Source: Rusavskia elegans
Lineage: Eukaryota > Ascomycota > Lecanoromycetes > Teloschistales > Teloschistaceae
Direction: 5' to 3'
Length of the DNA stretch: 64,000 nt
NCBI GenBank assembly: GCA_011316305.1
Contig: SAUG01000014.1
Coordinates: 1 to 64,000, forward strand
Made by a program: the position numbers and the translations under genes. Below the pieces are notes generated by a model. The model made no database searches. It saw only the letters and a list, made by a program, of their open reading frames with translations, and had not been told where the DNA came from. Positions 44,572-56,728 of this stretch are shown here, piece by piece (position 1 is the stretch's first letter; each line of letters begins with the position of its first letter).

Positions 44572-45202
44572 CAAGCTAAAAGCTTAGCGTCAAAGCTTGC
44601 AGCCACCCCGGCGAGGTTAAAACCCCACAGAATATCATGCTCGACGACGAGGATCGACTAGGGAATGCAGGTAGGAGCCGAGAGAAGAGGCAGAATGGCA
44701 CATCAGGCTCCGATGTCGGGCTGCTCCCCTGCCCCGGCGAGTGGGTTTTCCACTCCCTCCCTCAAGTCGAAGTGCGGGCGGAAGCTCCTGCTTTCGGCTA
44801 CGCTGTCCCACCACGTCAATTCTTGACTACCTTAAGGTAGGTACCTTGACGAGTTCTTTAGCACCATATCCCTCGGTTCCCTTAGCGCTCTGCTGCGACC
44901 CATCGTCACTGATTTTTCTGATCCATTGACCTTATTTTTCCTCATCAAATCCTATTCCATTTTTCCCCTCAACCAACGCCGTCTCTCACGAAAACCTTGG
45001 TTCCTCTATAGTCCTTCCTTCATCCCTGTTCTTGATCCACTGTTTCGGCTGGAAAGCTCTGTCCGAGAAGCTTATAAAGGACTAGCCGTTCCAAAAGGCG
45101 CATCGTCAGCTGCATTGCGTCGCTCTTCTTGGCGAGCTCGTCCGGCTGGTCGGACATCTGCATTATTGGCTGATTCTTGGGTTCCCAGTCCATTATCTTC
45201 GG

Positions 45203-45211
45203 ATCTGATAA
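45203..45211 (+). promoter_or_regulatory. SreA/Urbs1-type GATA site ATCTGATAA, FET3-proximal
   Basis: An exact copy on the plus strand, about 380 bp before the FET3 ATG. Together with the two FTR1-side sites it suggests common iron repression of both genes. Confidence 0.7.
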
Positions 45212-45592
45212 TCTAGACTGCGGGCGATCAGTCAAATCCCACACCAGTGATTTTTAACAGCACACCACCATAGTACCCTGCCCTTCTCCTGCCGCTGGTC
45301 TCGTGCTGCCTCTCGGCTGGGATTACGTCCCCGTTTCCATCCTGCCATTCGATCACCCAGAGAGGTTACGAAATCAGGTCAAACGAGGGCCATCTAACCA
45401 GATCCTCAGACCAGTTGCTGCCAACTGCTTTGTCGTCCGAATCGGTGAGAGGCTAAATTGGGGACTTGGCTAAGATCACGGACTGCCTTCAGCGTAGAGG
45501 AAAGGTTCGCCCGTTCTCTCGTTCTCTCCGCCTACATCTTCACTACGTCCGCCGTTGCAAGCATCCATTCCCTCTACGGTCTTGGAAACAAG

Positions 45593-47684
45593 ATGGCACC
45601 ACCATCCGCAGTTGCATCGTTAATGACAATATGTCTCCTCATCTCCTGTGCATTTGCTGCTATCGTCAATTATGATTTCAATATCTCATGGGTGACCGCG
45701 CAACCAGATGGGTTCTCTCGTCCGACCATTGGAATCAACGGGCAATGGCCAATTCCCCAGATCACTGCAAATGTTGGAGATCGGGTCATCATCAATGTTG
45801 TCAATGGACTGGGTAACCAAACCACCAGTCTGCATTTCCATGGCCTGTACATGAACGGCACACCCCATATGGATGGGCCCGTGAGCGTGACCCAGTGCTC
45901 GATACCACCAGGAGGATCTTTCGTCTATGATTTCGATGTAAGTGCAATCGACCCCGTTGCCGTAGCCTCTTACTCAATGCCACCAGATCAACCAACCTGG
46001 AACCTACTGGTATCATTCGCACGACTCCGGCCAATATCCAGATGGCCTTCGTGGTGCACTAATCGTCAAGGATCCGGACTCGCCGTACAAGGATCAGTAC
46101 GATGAAGAGCTTGTTCTGACTTTATCGGACTGGTATCACGATCAGATGCCTGGTCTAATTGCCGGCTTCATGAGCTACGCCAATCCAACTGGTGCTGAGC
46201 CTGTCCCCAAGTCCGCCCTGATGAACGAGACTCAGAATTTGGACATCAAGGTTGAGCCGGGTAAGACTTATATGTTCCGTATCATCAACATAGGAGCTTT
46301 CGCCGCGCAGTATCTCTGGTTTGAAGGCCATACAATGAAGATCGTGGAAGTCGACGGCATTTACACCGAGGTTGCCGAAGCCGACATGATCTATCTGACC
46401 GCTGCTCAACGCTACAGCGTCTTAATTACGATGAAGGACGACGCTTCCTCCAACTTTGCGATTGTTGGAAGCATGGATGAAGATCTTTTTGACGTCGTCC
46501 CTCCTAGCCTTAACCCCAACGTCACTGGCTGGCTCGTCTACTCCGACTCGGCATCTCGCCCAACGCCCGCCCTCGTCGACGAGTTCGAACCTTTCGACGA
46601 CTTCACCCTTGTTCCCCATGACAAGCTTCCCCTCTTTGCAGATCCCGACTACTCTTTCGAGCTTCATGTGGAAATGAACAATCTTGGGGACGGCGCCAAC
46701 TACGCTTGGTTTAATAACGTGACATACGTCCGCCCAAAAGTCAATACCCTCTACACCGCTCTCACTTCTGGCAATCTCGCAACAAATCCGGCAATTTATG
46801 GCGACCATACTAATCCCTTCGTACTCGAGAAAGATCAGGTTGTCGAAATTGTAGTGGACAACATGGATGCGGGTAAACATCCCTTCCATCTGCACGGGCA
46901 TGCTTTCCAGACTGTTGTCCGTAGCGAAGAGATGGCTGGACATTATATGTACAACGAGACATTTCCCCAACACCCCATGAGACGCGACACCGTTATGGTG
47001 AAACCTCAGGGGAACGTCGTGCTCAGATTCAAAGCCGACAATCCCGGTACGTTCCTTCATTATTGCCCTTCCTTACACCCCCGTCATTGAGATGCCATAC
47101 CCATCCACACTATATGACTAACCGATATTGACTCCTCAACCCAGGCATCTGGCTCTTCCACTGCCACATCGAATGGCATGTCGCCTCCGGCCTCATCGCC
47201 ACCCTCATCGAACGCCCGCTCGACCTCCAAAACACCCTCTCTCTCGCCGGCTCCCCTTATGCCTCCCCCAATTCCTCCGCCCTCGCCATCCCAACCTCCC
47301 ACATCGAGGCTTGCACCAAGCAGGATATCTCCATCGCAGGTAACGCCGCCGGGAACCAGGTAAGATCATCCCTTTCCCTCCTTCTCAACTTTTGACTCCT
47401 CTTTACACGGCCAACTGTATGATCGCTGCGCTTTCGATATCGCACTTTTGGGCTGCGTATTCTGGATATTGGAGTTGTGATGATGATGCATTTGGCTAAT
47501 ATCATTGACCCTCATGTAGGAGGATCTCCTCGTTCTCAAAGGTCAAAATGTGCCGCCTGCGCCGTTACCGAAGGGGTTCATGCCTAAGGGCATCGTGGCC
47601 ATGACGTTCAGTGTTGTGGCAGCGTTGCTGGGTATGGGTGTTATTGGGTGGTATGGGAATCTGGATCGGAAGGAGGTGAAATGA
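45593..47684 (+). CDS. FET3: Multicopper ferroxidase Fet3
   Basis: Four exons (45593-45937, 45987-47046, 47145-47359, 47520-47684) give 594 residues. This plasma-membrane multicopper oxidase oxidises Fe2+ to Fe3+ for Ftr1. It has a signal peptide ([13 protein letters not shown], residues about 10-22), three cupredoxin domains with copper ligands HFHG (81-84), WYHSH (123-127), HPFHLHGH and HCHIEWH, and a C-terminal membrane anchor ([20 protein letters not shown]). NPTGAEP carries Glu186, at the position of the ferroxidase-specific Glu185 of yeast Fet3p, which supports iron rather than laccase activity. Splicing restores [14 protein letters not shown] and [11 protein letters not shown] across junctions. 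It is paired head to head with FTR1. Confidence 0.96.
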
Positions 47685-48146
47685 GGAAGGGGAAGGAAGT
47701 GAGCTGAATTGATATTGATGGTGGTTGGCGAGGGATCGCAAGAGTAGGGGGGAATAGAAAGGAAGGAGAGGTCATTGGGGTAGACACATGACGGTTGCAC
47801 ATAAAGTGGAAGGAATTGAGGGATCAAGGGTCTGCTTCTGTTTGCATAGGTACATAGCTTCCGATACCCTTATGGAGAAATATTCATGCTTGTGGCATAT
47901 TGACCATATGAATCGCTCATAATTCTTTGAATGCTCGTATTGTTTTCAGCGAGCTGCTAGGTTCTTCATCCTTTCTTTCGTCCAAGACTGGCGCGAAGCT
48001 CGTTGGACCTCACACCGCGGTATATCCCCGTCCTACCGTATCCGTCTCTCGTTCAGCCATCAGCCATTCATCTCAATGGCCACCTCTATACGATTTCCAC
48101 GAAGCTGGAGCCAGATACTGGCCATCGAAAGACAATAGGCTAGTAT
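47685..48146. other. Intergenic between convergent FET3 and PUS7
   Basis: 0.46 kb between the two stop codons; no supported gene. Confidence 0.5.
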
Positions 48147-50944
48147 TTACCGGCCACCACCATAATCGGCCTTCCAAGCCTTGACACCACCCTCTTTCAT
48201 CAATTCGCGCAAAGCCATGGTCGCGTATGTGCTGCTACCGAGCTGCAACTTCAATATCACAGCGATTTTGTCATTTCGAGGCTCTTCTTGATGGGCTGTA
48301 CCGGTGGTTGCGGCGGGTGGGATACTCTCAGGTTTCTCCGGGGCGGTTCCCTCCGTCTCGTCGGTAGCTAGAGTGTCGTTCTTTGATGCAGGATCGGGAT
48401 GCATTTCCATCTGCTTCTCGCCCTGTGGAGGATCACCATGGCGCAATCTTTCCATCCTATCCCCATCCGTCTCAACGAACTGTTCGTCATCACCCTTCGC
48501 GCCATATGCCTTGACATCCCACTCCACCTTACCCAACGGCTTCGCGAGTAATTTTCTGTAGCTGCCGCTCAAGCTCACATCTTTCCATTTCCGGCGCATA
48601 TCATAGGGATCGAGGCCACCGCCTTCTTCGCTGGCCATGAAGTCTTTGTATATGTTTGCGGAGTCGTTGGCAGGGTACAGGATGTCGTAGCCGGGGGTAG
48701 GAAGGACGATGTCGAAGATTGTGATCTTGCAGTCAGAGGATGCAAGCTCAGATTCGGTAAGGGCACGAGCTCGAGTAAAGATCTCGTCGGTGGTGTAAGC
48801 TCGATCGGAAGCTTCGGCTGCTACAATGGGTTCGCCGTCTTGGTCGACCTTCGATTTGTGATTGTCCACTGTAGTGTTGGGATCGGGATGTTCGGTAACA
48901 AGTACGAGGTCACCAGGGAGGACTTTGTACCCATGGGATTTCCAGCGAGCAGAAGCGGCAGTATTCCATACCAAAGATTGATAGGCGTGAACATACATCA
49001 AGCGTAGGTTACGGCTGATGGTCTGCAAAGCGCCGTAATAGTCATTCTTTTGATCGGGACGAGCAAGGTGTCGGATAAGACAAGCTTCGGCCGAGAACTT
49101 TCGTGGAAGCTGATCGAGCGCTGCTTGAGAGTGACCGGTGGTTGCGAAAGAGTGGAGGGCCAAGGCACGGGCCATGTCATCGCGAGAAACGTTTGAGTCT
49201 TGTTGCTCAGGGTGCTCTTGTGCTGCTACAAGAGCGGACGGGTTGAACCAAAGAATGGCCTCACATGCTGCTTTGAAATCACCCTGGAGCATGGACTTTC
49301 CTATCGTGTGCGTGCCGGTAGAGAAGGATCCGAATCGTTGGAGACCGTAGTAATTGATGAACCCATGTTCTGCAAAGTTCTCGATGGCAGTGCCAACGAT
49401 AGCCGACGCTTTTTCGATTTGTTTATCAAGGTTTAGCTCGCCGACTCCTTCGAAATGACAGTCGCGCAGTGTGATGACGAACTCATTACCCATCAGATCA
49501 CCCAACTGGAGACCTTGAGGATGATACTCGTAGTTTCCGATCTTAGCGTTCCTCAACGTCCGCCCAGCATCAACGAGTCTTTTTGCTTGGGTTCGATAAA
49601 CGCTTGCTCGTTGGACGGTAATGCCCCGGCGATCTTTGGTACCGGCAAACTGAAAGAGCTGTGGACGCAATTTGAGTATTTTCGCCAAGTACGAGATGAC
49701 CTCCATGGTGTCCTTGTTCTCCTTGTATAGGGTAAAGTGAAGGTAATCTCCGCCAAGTAAAGCCCAACTAGCCTTGCCCTTTGGCTGCTGTGGCTTGCTG
49801 CTCCGATCATTGCGTCCGGCATTGTTCTTCCAGCCCGAATTCGTCTTCGAATTGGCGGCAGCAATGACCATGGCACCGTCGCCATCTGTTGTGGAATCGA
49901 GTCTGGACGAAAATATACGGCGAATAGCCTGGTGAATATCCGTTCGGACTTCTCTTTCAATGGGCTGCGTAGTGACAGTACCGAAGTCCCTGGCTTTCCT
50001 CTGAGGAGATGCGAGTATACGCTGGAAAAGAGTGAGAATTTGATCAACTACTTCCGAGTCGAAATACGAGATCAAAAGGTCTTTGTCTACGTCGGATAAC
50101 TGCAAGCCTGTCAGATGTTTGATATCGACGACAGAGACCATCCCCATCGTATGGTACAGTAGGGTTTTACCTGGAATGAACTCTTGGCCGTGCCTTCGCC
50201 ATTTGTGTTTGATTGAGCGTACGCTTGCCAGCCACCGACGGTGCCAGCAGTACCAGGTTGAGTGGCACGGGGGGCTTCAGCAGTATCGGCACTCGTATCC
50301 GGTGGTGCCTCGGACTCCTTTGTTGATGCTGTACCCTGCTCTTTACCGGCGTGAGAGAATCCTGGTTCACGCTCCTTGCCGTCCGACGCGGGGGATTCCA
50401 AAGCTTTAGGCCCGGCATGCCCCTCCACGTGCAAATTCTCTTTGCCATTCACGAGGCTCAAAGTATCGGCACCATGTCGCATGTACACCGTCTCCCCTTT
50501 CCGTGATGCCTCCTCGACTTTGTTGAGGTTGGTTGACTCGAATTGCGGACGGGGCTCCTCTTTGACGGGGACAGCTTGGCCGGGTTCTTGCTTTGGAGAG
50601 CTTTTCGAAGCTGCGTTGCTCAGTTGCTCTTGCTCTGAAGGTTTTTGGAGATTGTCAAGATGAATTACCTGGCCGTTGGGTAGAATCTCATTGACCAGGA
50701 AGTCGGTGTACCTCTTCTTTAGAATGCCGGTAAATCCAGGAAGATGCGGACTCACATATTCGATGATACCGCATTGGACTTCTTTGTCGAGCCTATCCCT
50801 TTCGTCGGACGCATCTACTGTTGCAGGTTGAATTTGCGTTGCGGAAGGCACATTGGACGTCGACTTGTCGTCCATGGTTGTGTGCGTGTGGTGGTGAGCT
50901 TTGAGCTTCTTCCGGGGCCATGTGGGGAGATCATAGTCATCCAT
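48147..50944 (-). CDS. PUS7: TruD-family pseudouridine synthase Pus7
   Basis: Two exons, 50944-50171 and 50099-48147, with a 71-nt intron (GTAAAA...TTGCAG, phase 0), give 908 residues. Pus7 makes pseudouridine in tRNA (position 13), U2 and 5S RNA and in mRNA, guided by sequence and not by a guide RNA. The N-terminus holds FTGILKKRYTDFLVNEI, the conserved start of the fold, then a long low-complexity stretch (residues about 95-260). The catalytic motif FAGTKDRRGITVQ contains the active-site Asp; NYYGLQRFGS and ...LVWNTAASARWK follow. Near the C-terminus is an acidic, Glu/Asp-rich insert before MALRELMKEGGVKAW. The second exon alone has an internal ATG at its 5' intron that should not be used. 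Confidence 0.94.
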
Positions 50945-51634
50945 TGTTGGAAATGGAAATGGAAATGATTAGTACATTTCATTCATTATTGACAAATAAG
51001 GTAGCACACACTACTGTACAACATGAAATTAGCCATTGCTGGAGGCCATTTGACGGACGACTTAAGTCCACCTCGCTTAACGCGGGCTCCCTTTGCCTAC
51101 CCGGCATGTGCTTGTCCTTCATGTTCCAGCTCACTTTCTTCACAGGGGTTTCTTTTCTTTTTCATATTTACCTTTTCGAGCTGATCCGGCGATTAAGTAA
51201 GCTGGCAGCATGAACCAAATCCTGCATTGCACAGCGCGGAGATGAAGTTCATTGACTAGTCTTCGGGCTCGTCATTGGAGGAATTTTTGATCTTACCACC
51301 TCGCAAGAGGCTCATTCTTCCTATCAATCCGCTCGCTCTATGCGATCAGTTGGAGGGAAGCTCCGTCCCTGGCCACAATACCAGGTAGCCATGAGAGTAT
51401 TCAATTGCCCACAGCATATTTCACCGCTGAGTGCTGGCGCAGACGCTTTCGTTGTGTGCTCTGAGGGCCGAGGATGATTTCAATCTTCGTGTCAATGGAT
51501 GCAGGCACAGACAACCCCTTACAGTCGAGATCCTTTGCTTCATGCGAGAAGACGTAGTGTCACGTCGGTTTGAATATCGGCAGGTTTTATGATCTTAATT
51601 TCATCCAACATTAATTGACCACGCAAACGCAACA
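50945..51634. other. Intergenic between divergent PUS7 and ABM gene
   Basis: 0.69 kb, presumably promoter sequence for both sides. No supported gene. Confidence 0.45.
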
Positions 51635-52052
51635 ATGGCCTCGGACAAACAGGTCACTGTCGTTGCAATCATGACACCTCACCCAAGGATAATGGACAGA
51701 ATATGCACGCCCCGAGGCCGCACATGACATCCAACTACTGACCCAAGCGACACACTTTTTCCGAGAGAACGTGCCGGGCACCGTTCGTTATCAACTTCAC
51801 GTCGAGACCAAGGGTGAAGACCGAGGGGAAAGTCTAGTGTTCATTGAAACGTAGGTAGGAACTGCAACGTGGAGTAGAACACCACATCGCTTATCCATTG
51901 ACCTCTTCAGGTACGAGAACAAACCAGCTTGGGATGCGCACTGCAAAGGCAAAGCATACCAGATGCTAGTCAAGACAATAACTGTGGAGAATCTCGTAGC
52001 CAATCATGTCGTGAAGTTCACCAAGCCTATCGCTGGCTGGGCGAGTAAGTGA
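51635..52052 (+). CDS. Antibiotic biosynthesis monooxygenase (ABM)-like protein, frameshifted
   Basis: The start reads MASDKQVTVVAIMTPHPRIMDR. One base later in phase (about 51687-51700) the ABM-like sequence goes on: AAHDIQLLTQATHFFRENVPGTVRYQLH, ESLVFIET; then a 60-nt intron (51851-51910, GTAGGT...TTCAG) and YENKPAWDAHC...ANHVVKFTKPIAGW, stopping at 52050-52052. About 105-110 residues with alternating strand and helix, as in small dimeric ABM-fold proteins that often act on quinones or polyketides. The first 19 codons and the rest lie in different frames and no intron bridges them. It is either a pseudogene or an assembly error. Confidence 0.6.
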
Positions 52053-52718
52053 GCAGAGGGTGAAAGGATGTGTCGTCTTTCGAGCCACGGCAGCTGGTCG
52101 AATAGCTCGACATCATCGTTGACATCACTCTTTGGGTTCGCGGCGCACCAAACAAGCATATGGCAGTCAGTACTGTTTCACACGTCTCGAGTTGGCCCTC
52201 TGTCAGGCTCGTCATGGCCCAAAAAAAAAGGAGGGAACAAAAATTTCCTAATGGGCCACGCAAGCAACCACCAGAGAAGCCTCTAAGAGACGAGTATGTA
52301 CCGTTTCATGTGACTACCACGGCCTTTGCTGCGTGTAGCAGCTGTGTCGTGACATCAAAGCAATCGTTGAAACGATATTCCATATTGACGTATCGACTGC
52401 TGTACATTGATTTTTGCAAGGGTCTAAGAAGTCACAAACCATCTAATCAGGTCACGACTACCGTGTCAACTCTTTGTATCGCCCATACATGTTTCCTCTT
52501 TCCTTCAGTCACTCAGCAAAGCAGTCTGCGCCTACCTCTTATGCAAATTGCGCGATGTTCGCATCGCCTACCTGTTTCTAAGGCAGTTCAGCCAATGTTC
52601 CTACTCAGATTCCGAATCGTTACGCTCATCACGACACGCTACCTAAGTGGTCATTGTTCCTGCGGTAGCTTTCTCTTTTTCTGCTCCATACATGCTATCT
52701 CCCATGGACTGAGTAGCC
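52053..52718. other. Intergenic, no supported gene
   Basis: 0.67 kb. A 202-codon open frame crosses it, but it has no domain and no coding character and overlaps the next gene in another phase. Confidence 0.45.
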
Positions 52719-54035
52719 ATGGGCCTTACCAAAGAGGACTTGCTTTGTCATTCGCGCTGGATACGTGATCATCTGGCGCCGAAGATAGCCAAGGATGGCA
52801 GTCTGGCTGCCGGCAAACATTCCTTCGATCTCGCCCCATTGCGGTCTGTTCTGGACGAATTAATCGAGAGCCCGATGACGCTCGACATCCTCCGCTTTTC
52901 CCGCATGGAGAAGGCACTGCAACGAATCGTCGAAGCCAACACGGGCGACTGGCCACTCGACATTGTCCTTCAAGCAAAGAACCTCATCGCACGCTGGGAG
53001 AACTCATTTGGTCCTCTGCTGAGGCTACGCACTGATCTTTGGGCAACCGGTGGCCGGCTTGAGGGATTCGTAAAGCCTCGGGGCTGGTTCAAGTGGGAGG
53101 GTGCGTTTCCGGAGGTGAGTTATCATTCCACCAAAGCGTAACCATAGCTGATCTCTCGGAGAAGTCGCCAGAAGCGCCTGCTTGGATCGCTCAAGAGAAG
53201 CGCAGTCTGGCCGAGACGTATAAGGAAGGGCACTGTGGGGTCAAAGTCGGAGAGTCAGTCTTCTCATTGGCTGCGTACCTACTGGCTTCACTGATTGTTT
53301 ACCCAGGTGGTGGCTCAACAGCACAGCAGCGTGTAGGGCCGGTATCATTGATAATTTGTATTACCGGATCACATCGGACAATCATGTCGCATATGCCATC
53401 ACCATGACGCAAGGAACGGAGACCAATGTCACCGCAGATGGCAGGTCCTCGTACACGCCATACGCCAACGATCCCGGTGCTGTCAAGTTGATGGCGACTA
53501 TCGGCGGCGAGCAACGCAGCACAATACGAGTCCTTCGCTCTTGGAGGCTTCGATCAAGTCTTGCCCCAGCAGCTGGGCTAAGATACGATGGTTTGTCAGT
53601 TTGATGAAAGGGATCGTAATCTCCGGCCAAGAAGGTGCTGACGATAGCAGATACCGAGTGACAGGCTACGGCGTTAAACTCATCCCAGGCTCAGATGAAA
53701 GCCAGGACACATGGCGGTACACGTTCCATCTCGAAAGAGAGAACGGTCAAGAGAGTATCGAGAAAGTGCTCGGGATTCCAATGCCTGATCAGCTTGACGA
53801 CTGGGAGGATTACAAAGCTGGTCCTATGTACTCGCCAGAGGAAGAAGTGAATGAGCATATGGGTGAAGGGATGAATGAGCGCAAACGCAGATATACCATT
53901 GGCGAAGATACTGGAGGCCGACAGGGCAGCATTGACAGCGGATATTTCAGCTCGCATCCATCTGCTTTGAAAGGTGAGGTCCGAAGTCCCTCACTCTTGC
54001 CGGATGGGCAGCGTAAAGGCATTTTGAGTCTTTGA
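52719..54035 (+). CDS. Conserved fungal protein of unknown function, two apparent frameshifts
   Basis: Exon 1, 52719-53114, encodes MGLTKEDLLCHSRWIRDHLAPKI... and a helical region (SPMTLDILRFSRMEKALQRIV). After introns 53115-53161 and 53254-53306 the protein continues WWLNSTAACRAGIIDNLYYR and NDPGAVKLMATIGG. Near 53515 it must move one base to keep QYESFALGGFDQVLPQQ, and near 53580 one base again to reach WAKIRWFVSLMKGIVISGQEG, RYRVTGYGVKLIPG and VLGIPMPDQLDDWEDYKAGPMYSPEEE, ending at 54035. Total about 400 residues. I think the N-terminus is conserved among filamentous ascomycetes but cannot name a function. The two shifts suggest decay or sequence error. Confidence 0.6.
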
Positions 54036-54593
54036 GGGCATCCCATCGAGTACGTATCGCTATCATTATTGCGGCCTCCAGAAGTCCTTCGTATGACAGC
54101 AAATCATTGCATTCGTGACCTCACTCGATATCACGAAATAAGAGCACGAGACCTGGGCTCTTGTCATAAATCAATAACGATTCAAGAGTCACTCACTGCA
54201 GAGACGAGACGTAACAAAAACGTCCAAGACGACAACAGATGATGTTGCCACAGAGTTAAGGTGGTCTGAGTACGGAGGTGGCACCAAAAGTTCAGAATAC
54301 ACGCTAAGGCTGTGCGCTCCCGGTACCCCAGGCGACCGTAGGCTTTAGCGAAATGAGTTTAGCGTTGTCGCTTGGAGAAAGTCTTGGCATTCAATATTCG
54401 ACGTACTCGCAGAACGCTGAGTCCAGAGCTTTACCCATGTTGAGTCAAAGCCGCAAATGCTTCGAGTGATATACAAATACGGCCTGCTAGAATACTCCTT
54501 GTCCTGGACCACCTTGTCCTGCGGCCTCTGTGGCTGCTCCGCACATCTCGGACATCACTCAAGATTATTAGAGCTCAGCATTGTACAAGATTG
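54036..54593. other. Intergenic upstream of DUS1
   Basis: 0.56 kb with no gene; it contains a 40-bp block that recurs near 58.54 kb (listed separately). Confidence 0.45.
54270..54309 (+). repeat. Dispersed 40-bp repeat, copy 1
   Basis: GTACGGAGGTGGCACCAAAA and the next 20 bases match 58538-58576 with a few substitutions and one-base indels. It may be a trace of an old mobile element. Confidence 0.5.
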
Positions 54594-56442
54594 ATGGCAT
54601 CCAACGTCCAGTCCGACTATCGAGAGATCTTTCCCTCTCCTACGAGCATGTCACCCCCAGCACAACGACCTAAGCTCGCCGGTCGTGCCTTTTACGAAAG
54701 CCTCGGCAGCCCCAGGTTTATTCTTGCACCAATGGTGGATCAGTCTGAGTTCGTATGCCTGCCTTTTGTCATCTTTCTGCTTCCCGTGAACCACCACTGA
54801 TAGCATCCACCAGGCATGGCGTCTCCTCAGCCGTTCCTTTCTCCCTCCTTCTCGGCAATCATCCCTCCTAGCCTATACGCCCATGCTCCACGCCCGCCTA
54901 TACAAGGAAACTCAATCGTACCGAGACCATCATTTTCAGCCTGTTCGCACATCATATTCATATCCACCGACGGATTCTGAAGCCTACCTTGACGGAAATC
55001 CGACCTATGATCGCCCTCTGATCGTCCAGTTCTGTGCCAACGACCCCGACGACTTTCTACAAGCGGCGAAACATGTAGCACCCTACTGCGATGCCGTGGA
55101 CCTGAACCTCGGATGTCCACAAGGCATCGCGCGAAAGGGACACTATGGCAGCTTCCTGCAAGAATCTCCCAACCTAATCCATTCCCTCATCTCTACGCTC
55201 GCCAACAACCTTGACATCCCAGTCACAGCAAAAATGCGAATACTGGACACGAAGGAGGACACTCTTCGCTATGCCAAACTGTTGTTAGACGCTGGCGCGA
55301 GTTGGATCGCGGTGCATGGACGCAGGAGAGAGCAGAAGGGTCATGAGACGGGTTTGGCGGATTGGAGCATAATTCGTTACCTTCGAGAAAACCTCCCGAA
55401 GGAGACTGTCATCTTCGCCAATGGGAATATACTGGGTCATGACGATTTGGACCAATGCTTGCAAAAGACGGGAGCAGATGGCGTGATGAGCGCTGAGGGC
55501 AATCTATGCGATCCAGGGATCTTTGCAGGGGAAGAGGGAAGGAGAGAGGGCGAGAAGAGAGGAGAATATTGGATAGGGAACGAAGGCAAGGGCGGATGGA
55601 GGATAGATGCCGTATTGAGACGGTATCTCGACATACTCTACAGATTTGTACTAGAGAGAGAACCTCCAATTCGAACCCCACTGTTCGTCCCCTTCAAGAC
55701 AGAGGACAACATACAACCCAATACACCATCATCAATGGAACCTACAACACCTTCCCCCCAACGCGCCCCTATCGACACACCACCCCTCCCCCCCAACGAC
55801 CGCCCAGCCGACCAAGACGCACAACCACCCACCAAAAAACGCAAACCAAACCGCCAAAACACACGCACTACATCCCCCAACCTCCTAGCCGTCCAAGCCC
55901 ACCTCTTCCATCTCCTCCGTCCACTGGTCTCCAAACACACGTATATCCGCGACAAACTGGCGCGTGCGAGGCCGGGGGATATGGAAATATATGAACAGAT
56001 CTTATCGGATGTTGAGCATGTTACTAGGCAAGGGATGTTGGAGCTGGAGTTGGAGAAGGAGAAGGAGAAGGAGGAGGAGCAATTGGATGGCGTTGAGGAT
56101 GGTGATGGTAAAGCAGATGGAGGGGATAAGGAGGAGGAGAAGGATGAGGGCGAGAGTTCGGCAAAAGCGGTGGAAAGATGTCGGAGACCGTGGTGGATTT
56201 GTCAAGCTTATGTACGACCATTGCCGAAAGAGGCGTTGAAGAAGGGGAGTTTGAAGTTGGGGAAGAAGGCGTTGAAGAAGCTGGAAGCGGAAGAGGGGAA
56301 CGGGGAGAGGAACCACGCCAAGGTTGCACAGGAGGGCATGAAAGAGAAACGGGAGTTGGTAGATTCAGCGAGAGAGGGGGTAGATGAGAGGGATGGAGTG
56401 CCGAAGGAGGAAATGGCCAAGGAGGCCATGGTCTGTGGATGA
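54594..56442 (+). CDS. DUS1: tRNA-dihydrouridine(16/17) synthase Dus1
   Basis: Two exons, 54594-54752 and 54814-56442, with a 61-nt intron (GTATGC...CACCAG, phase 0), give 595 residues. This flavoprotein reduces uridines 16/17 in the tRNA D-loop with NADPH. The TIM-barrel core has FILAPMVDQSE (flavin site), LIVQFCANDPD, DLNLGCPQGIARKGHYGSFL (catalytic Cys in GCPQ), VTAKMRI, IAVHGRRREQKG and FANGNI. The Dus1 group motif fits better than Dus2-4. A low-complexity Pro/Thr segment and a Glu/Lys-rich stretch of about 100 residues expand the C-terminal helical part, making it longer than the yeast enzyme (about 420 residues). The start is the ATG at 54594 (MASNVQ). Confidence 0.94.
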
Positions 56443-56728
56443 GTACAGCATACCCCAGGCTTTACAATATTCCACAACTGCTCCCATCACAAGAGCAATA
56501 ACAGACTCCAGTGCACGCTTTTGATTTAGCAGTGAAGCTATGTACAACGAAGCATAATCACTCGAAGTGACAGCTAATCCCACAGCAACCCCAAACAATG
56601 CGGTGCAGTGATTTCAATCATAATTACTTTCTCCCCCGCAGCAACAATACCACTTCTCATTACTCGGTTTTTCCAGTCTGTCCAAACACGCACCCCAATT
56701 CCACCAGGACATCTGCCACACAAGATCT

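Larger units (their letters stand above)
44445..45592. promoter_or_regulatory. Bidirectional FTR1-FET3 promoter region
   Basis: 1.15 kb between the start codons of two divergent iron-uptake genes. It holds three exact copies of the GATA-repressor site ATCTGATAA (listed separately). Open frames here are short and not convincing; the FET3-proximal 300 bp probably are 5' leader. Confidence 0.75.

Noticed and set aside
46422..47060. 212-codon minus-strand frame
   Set aside because: Antisense of FET3 exon 2, where copper-ligand motifs fix the coding strand.
52160..52768. 202-codon plus-strand frame between the ABM and 52719 genes
   Set aside because: No domain, Ser/Cys/His-rich shadow composition, overlaps the next gene in another phase.
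55506..56387. Several overlapping frames rich in Arg, Pro or Leu within DUS1
   Set aside because: Shadows of the purine-rich low-complexity coding sequence of DUS1.
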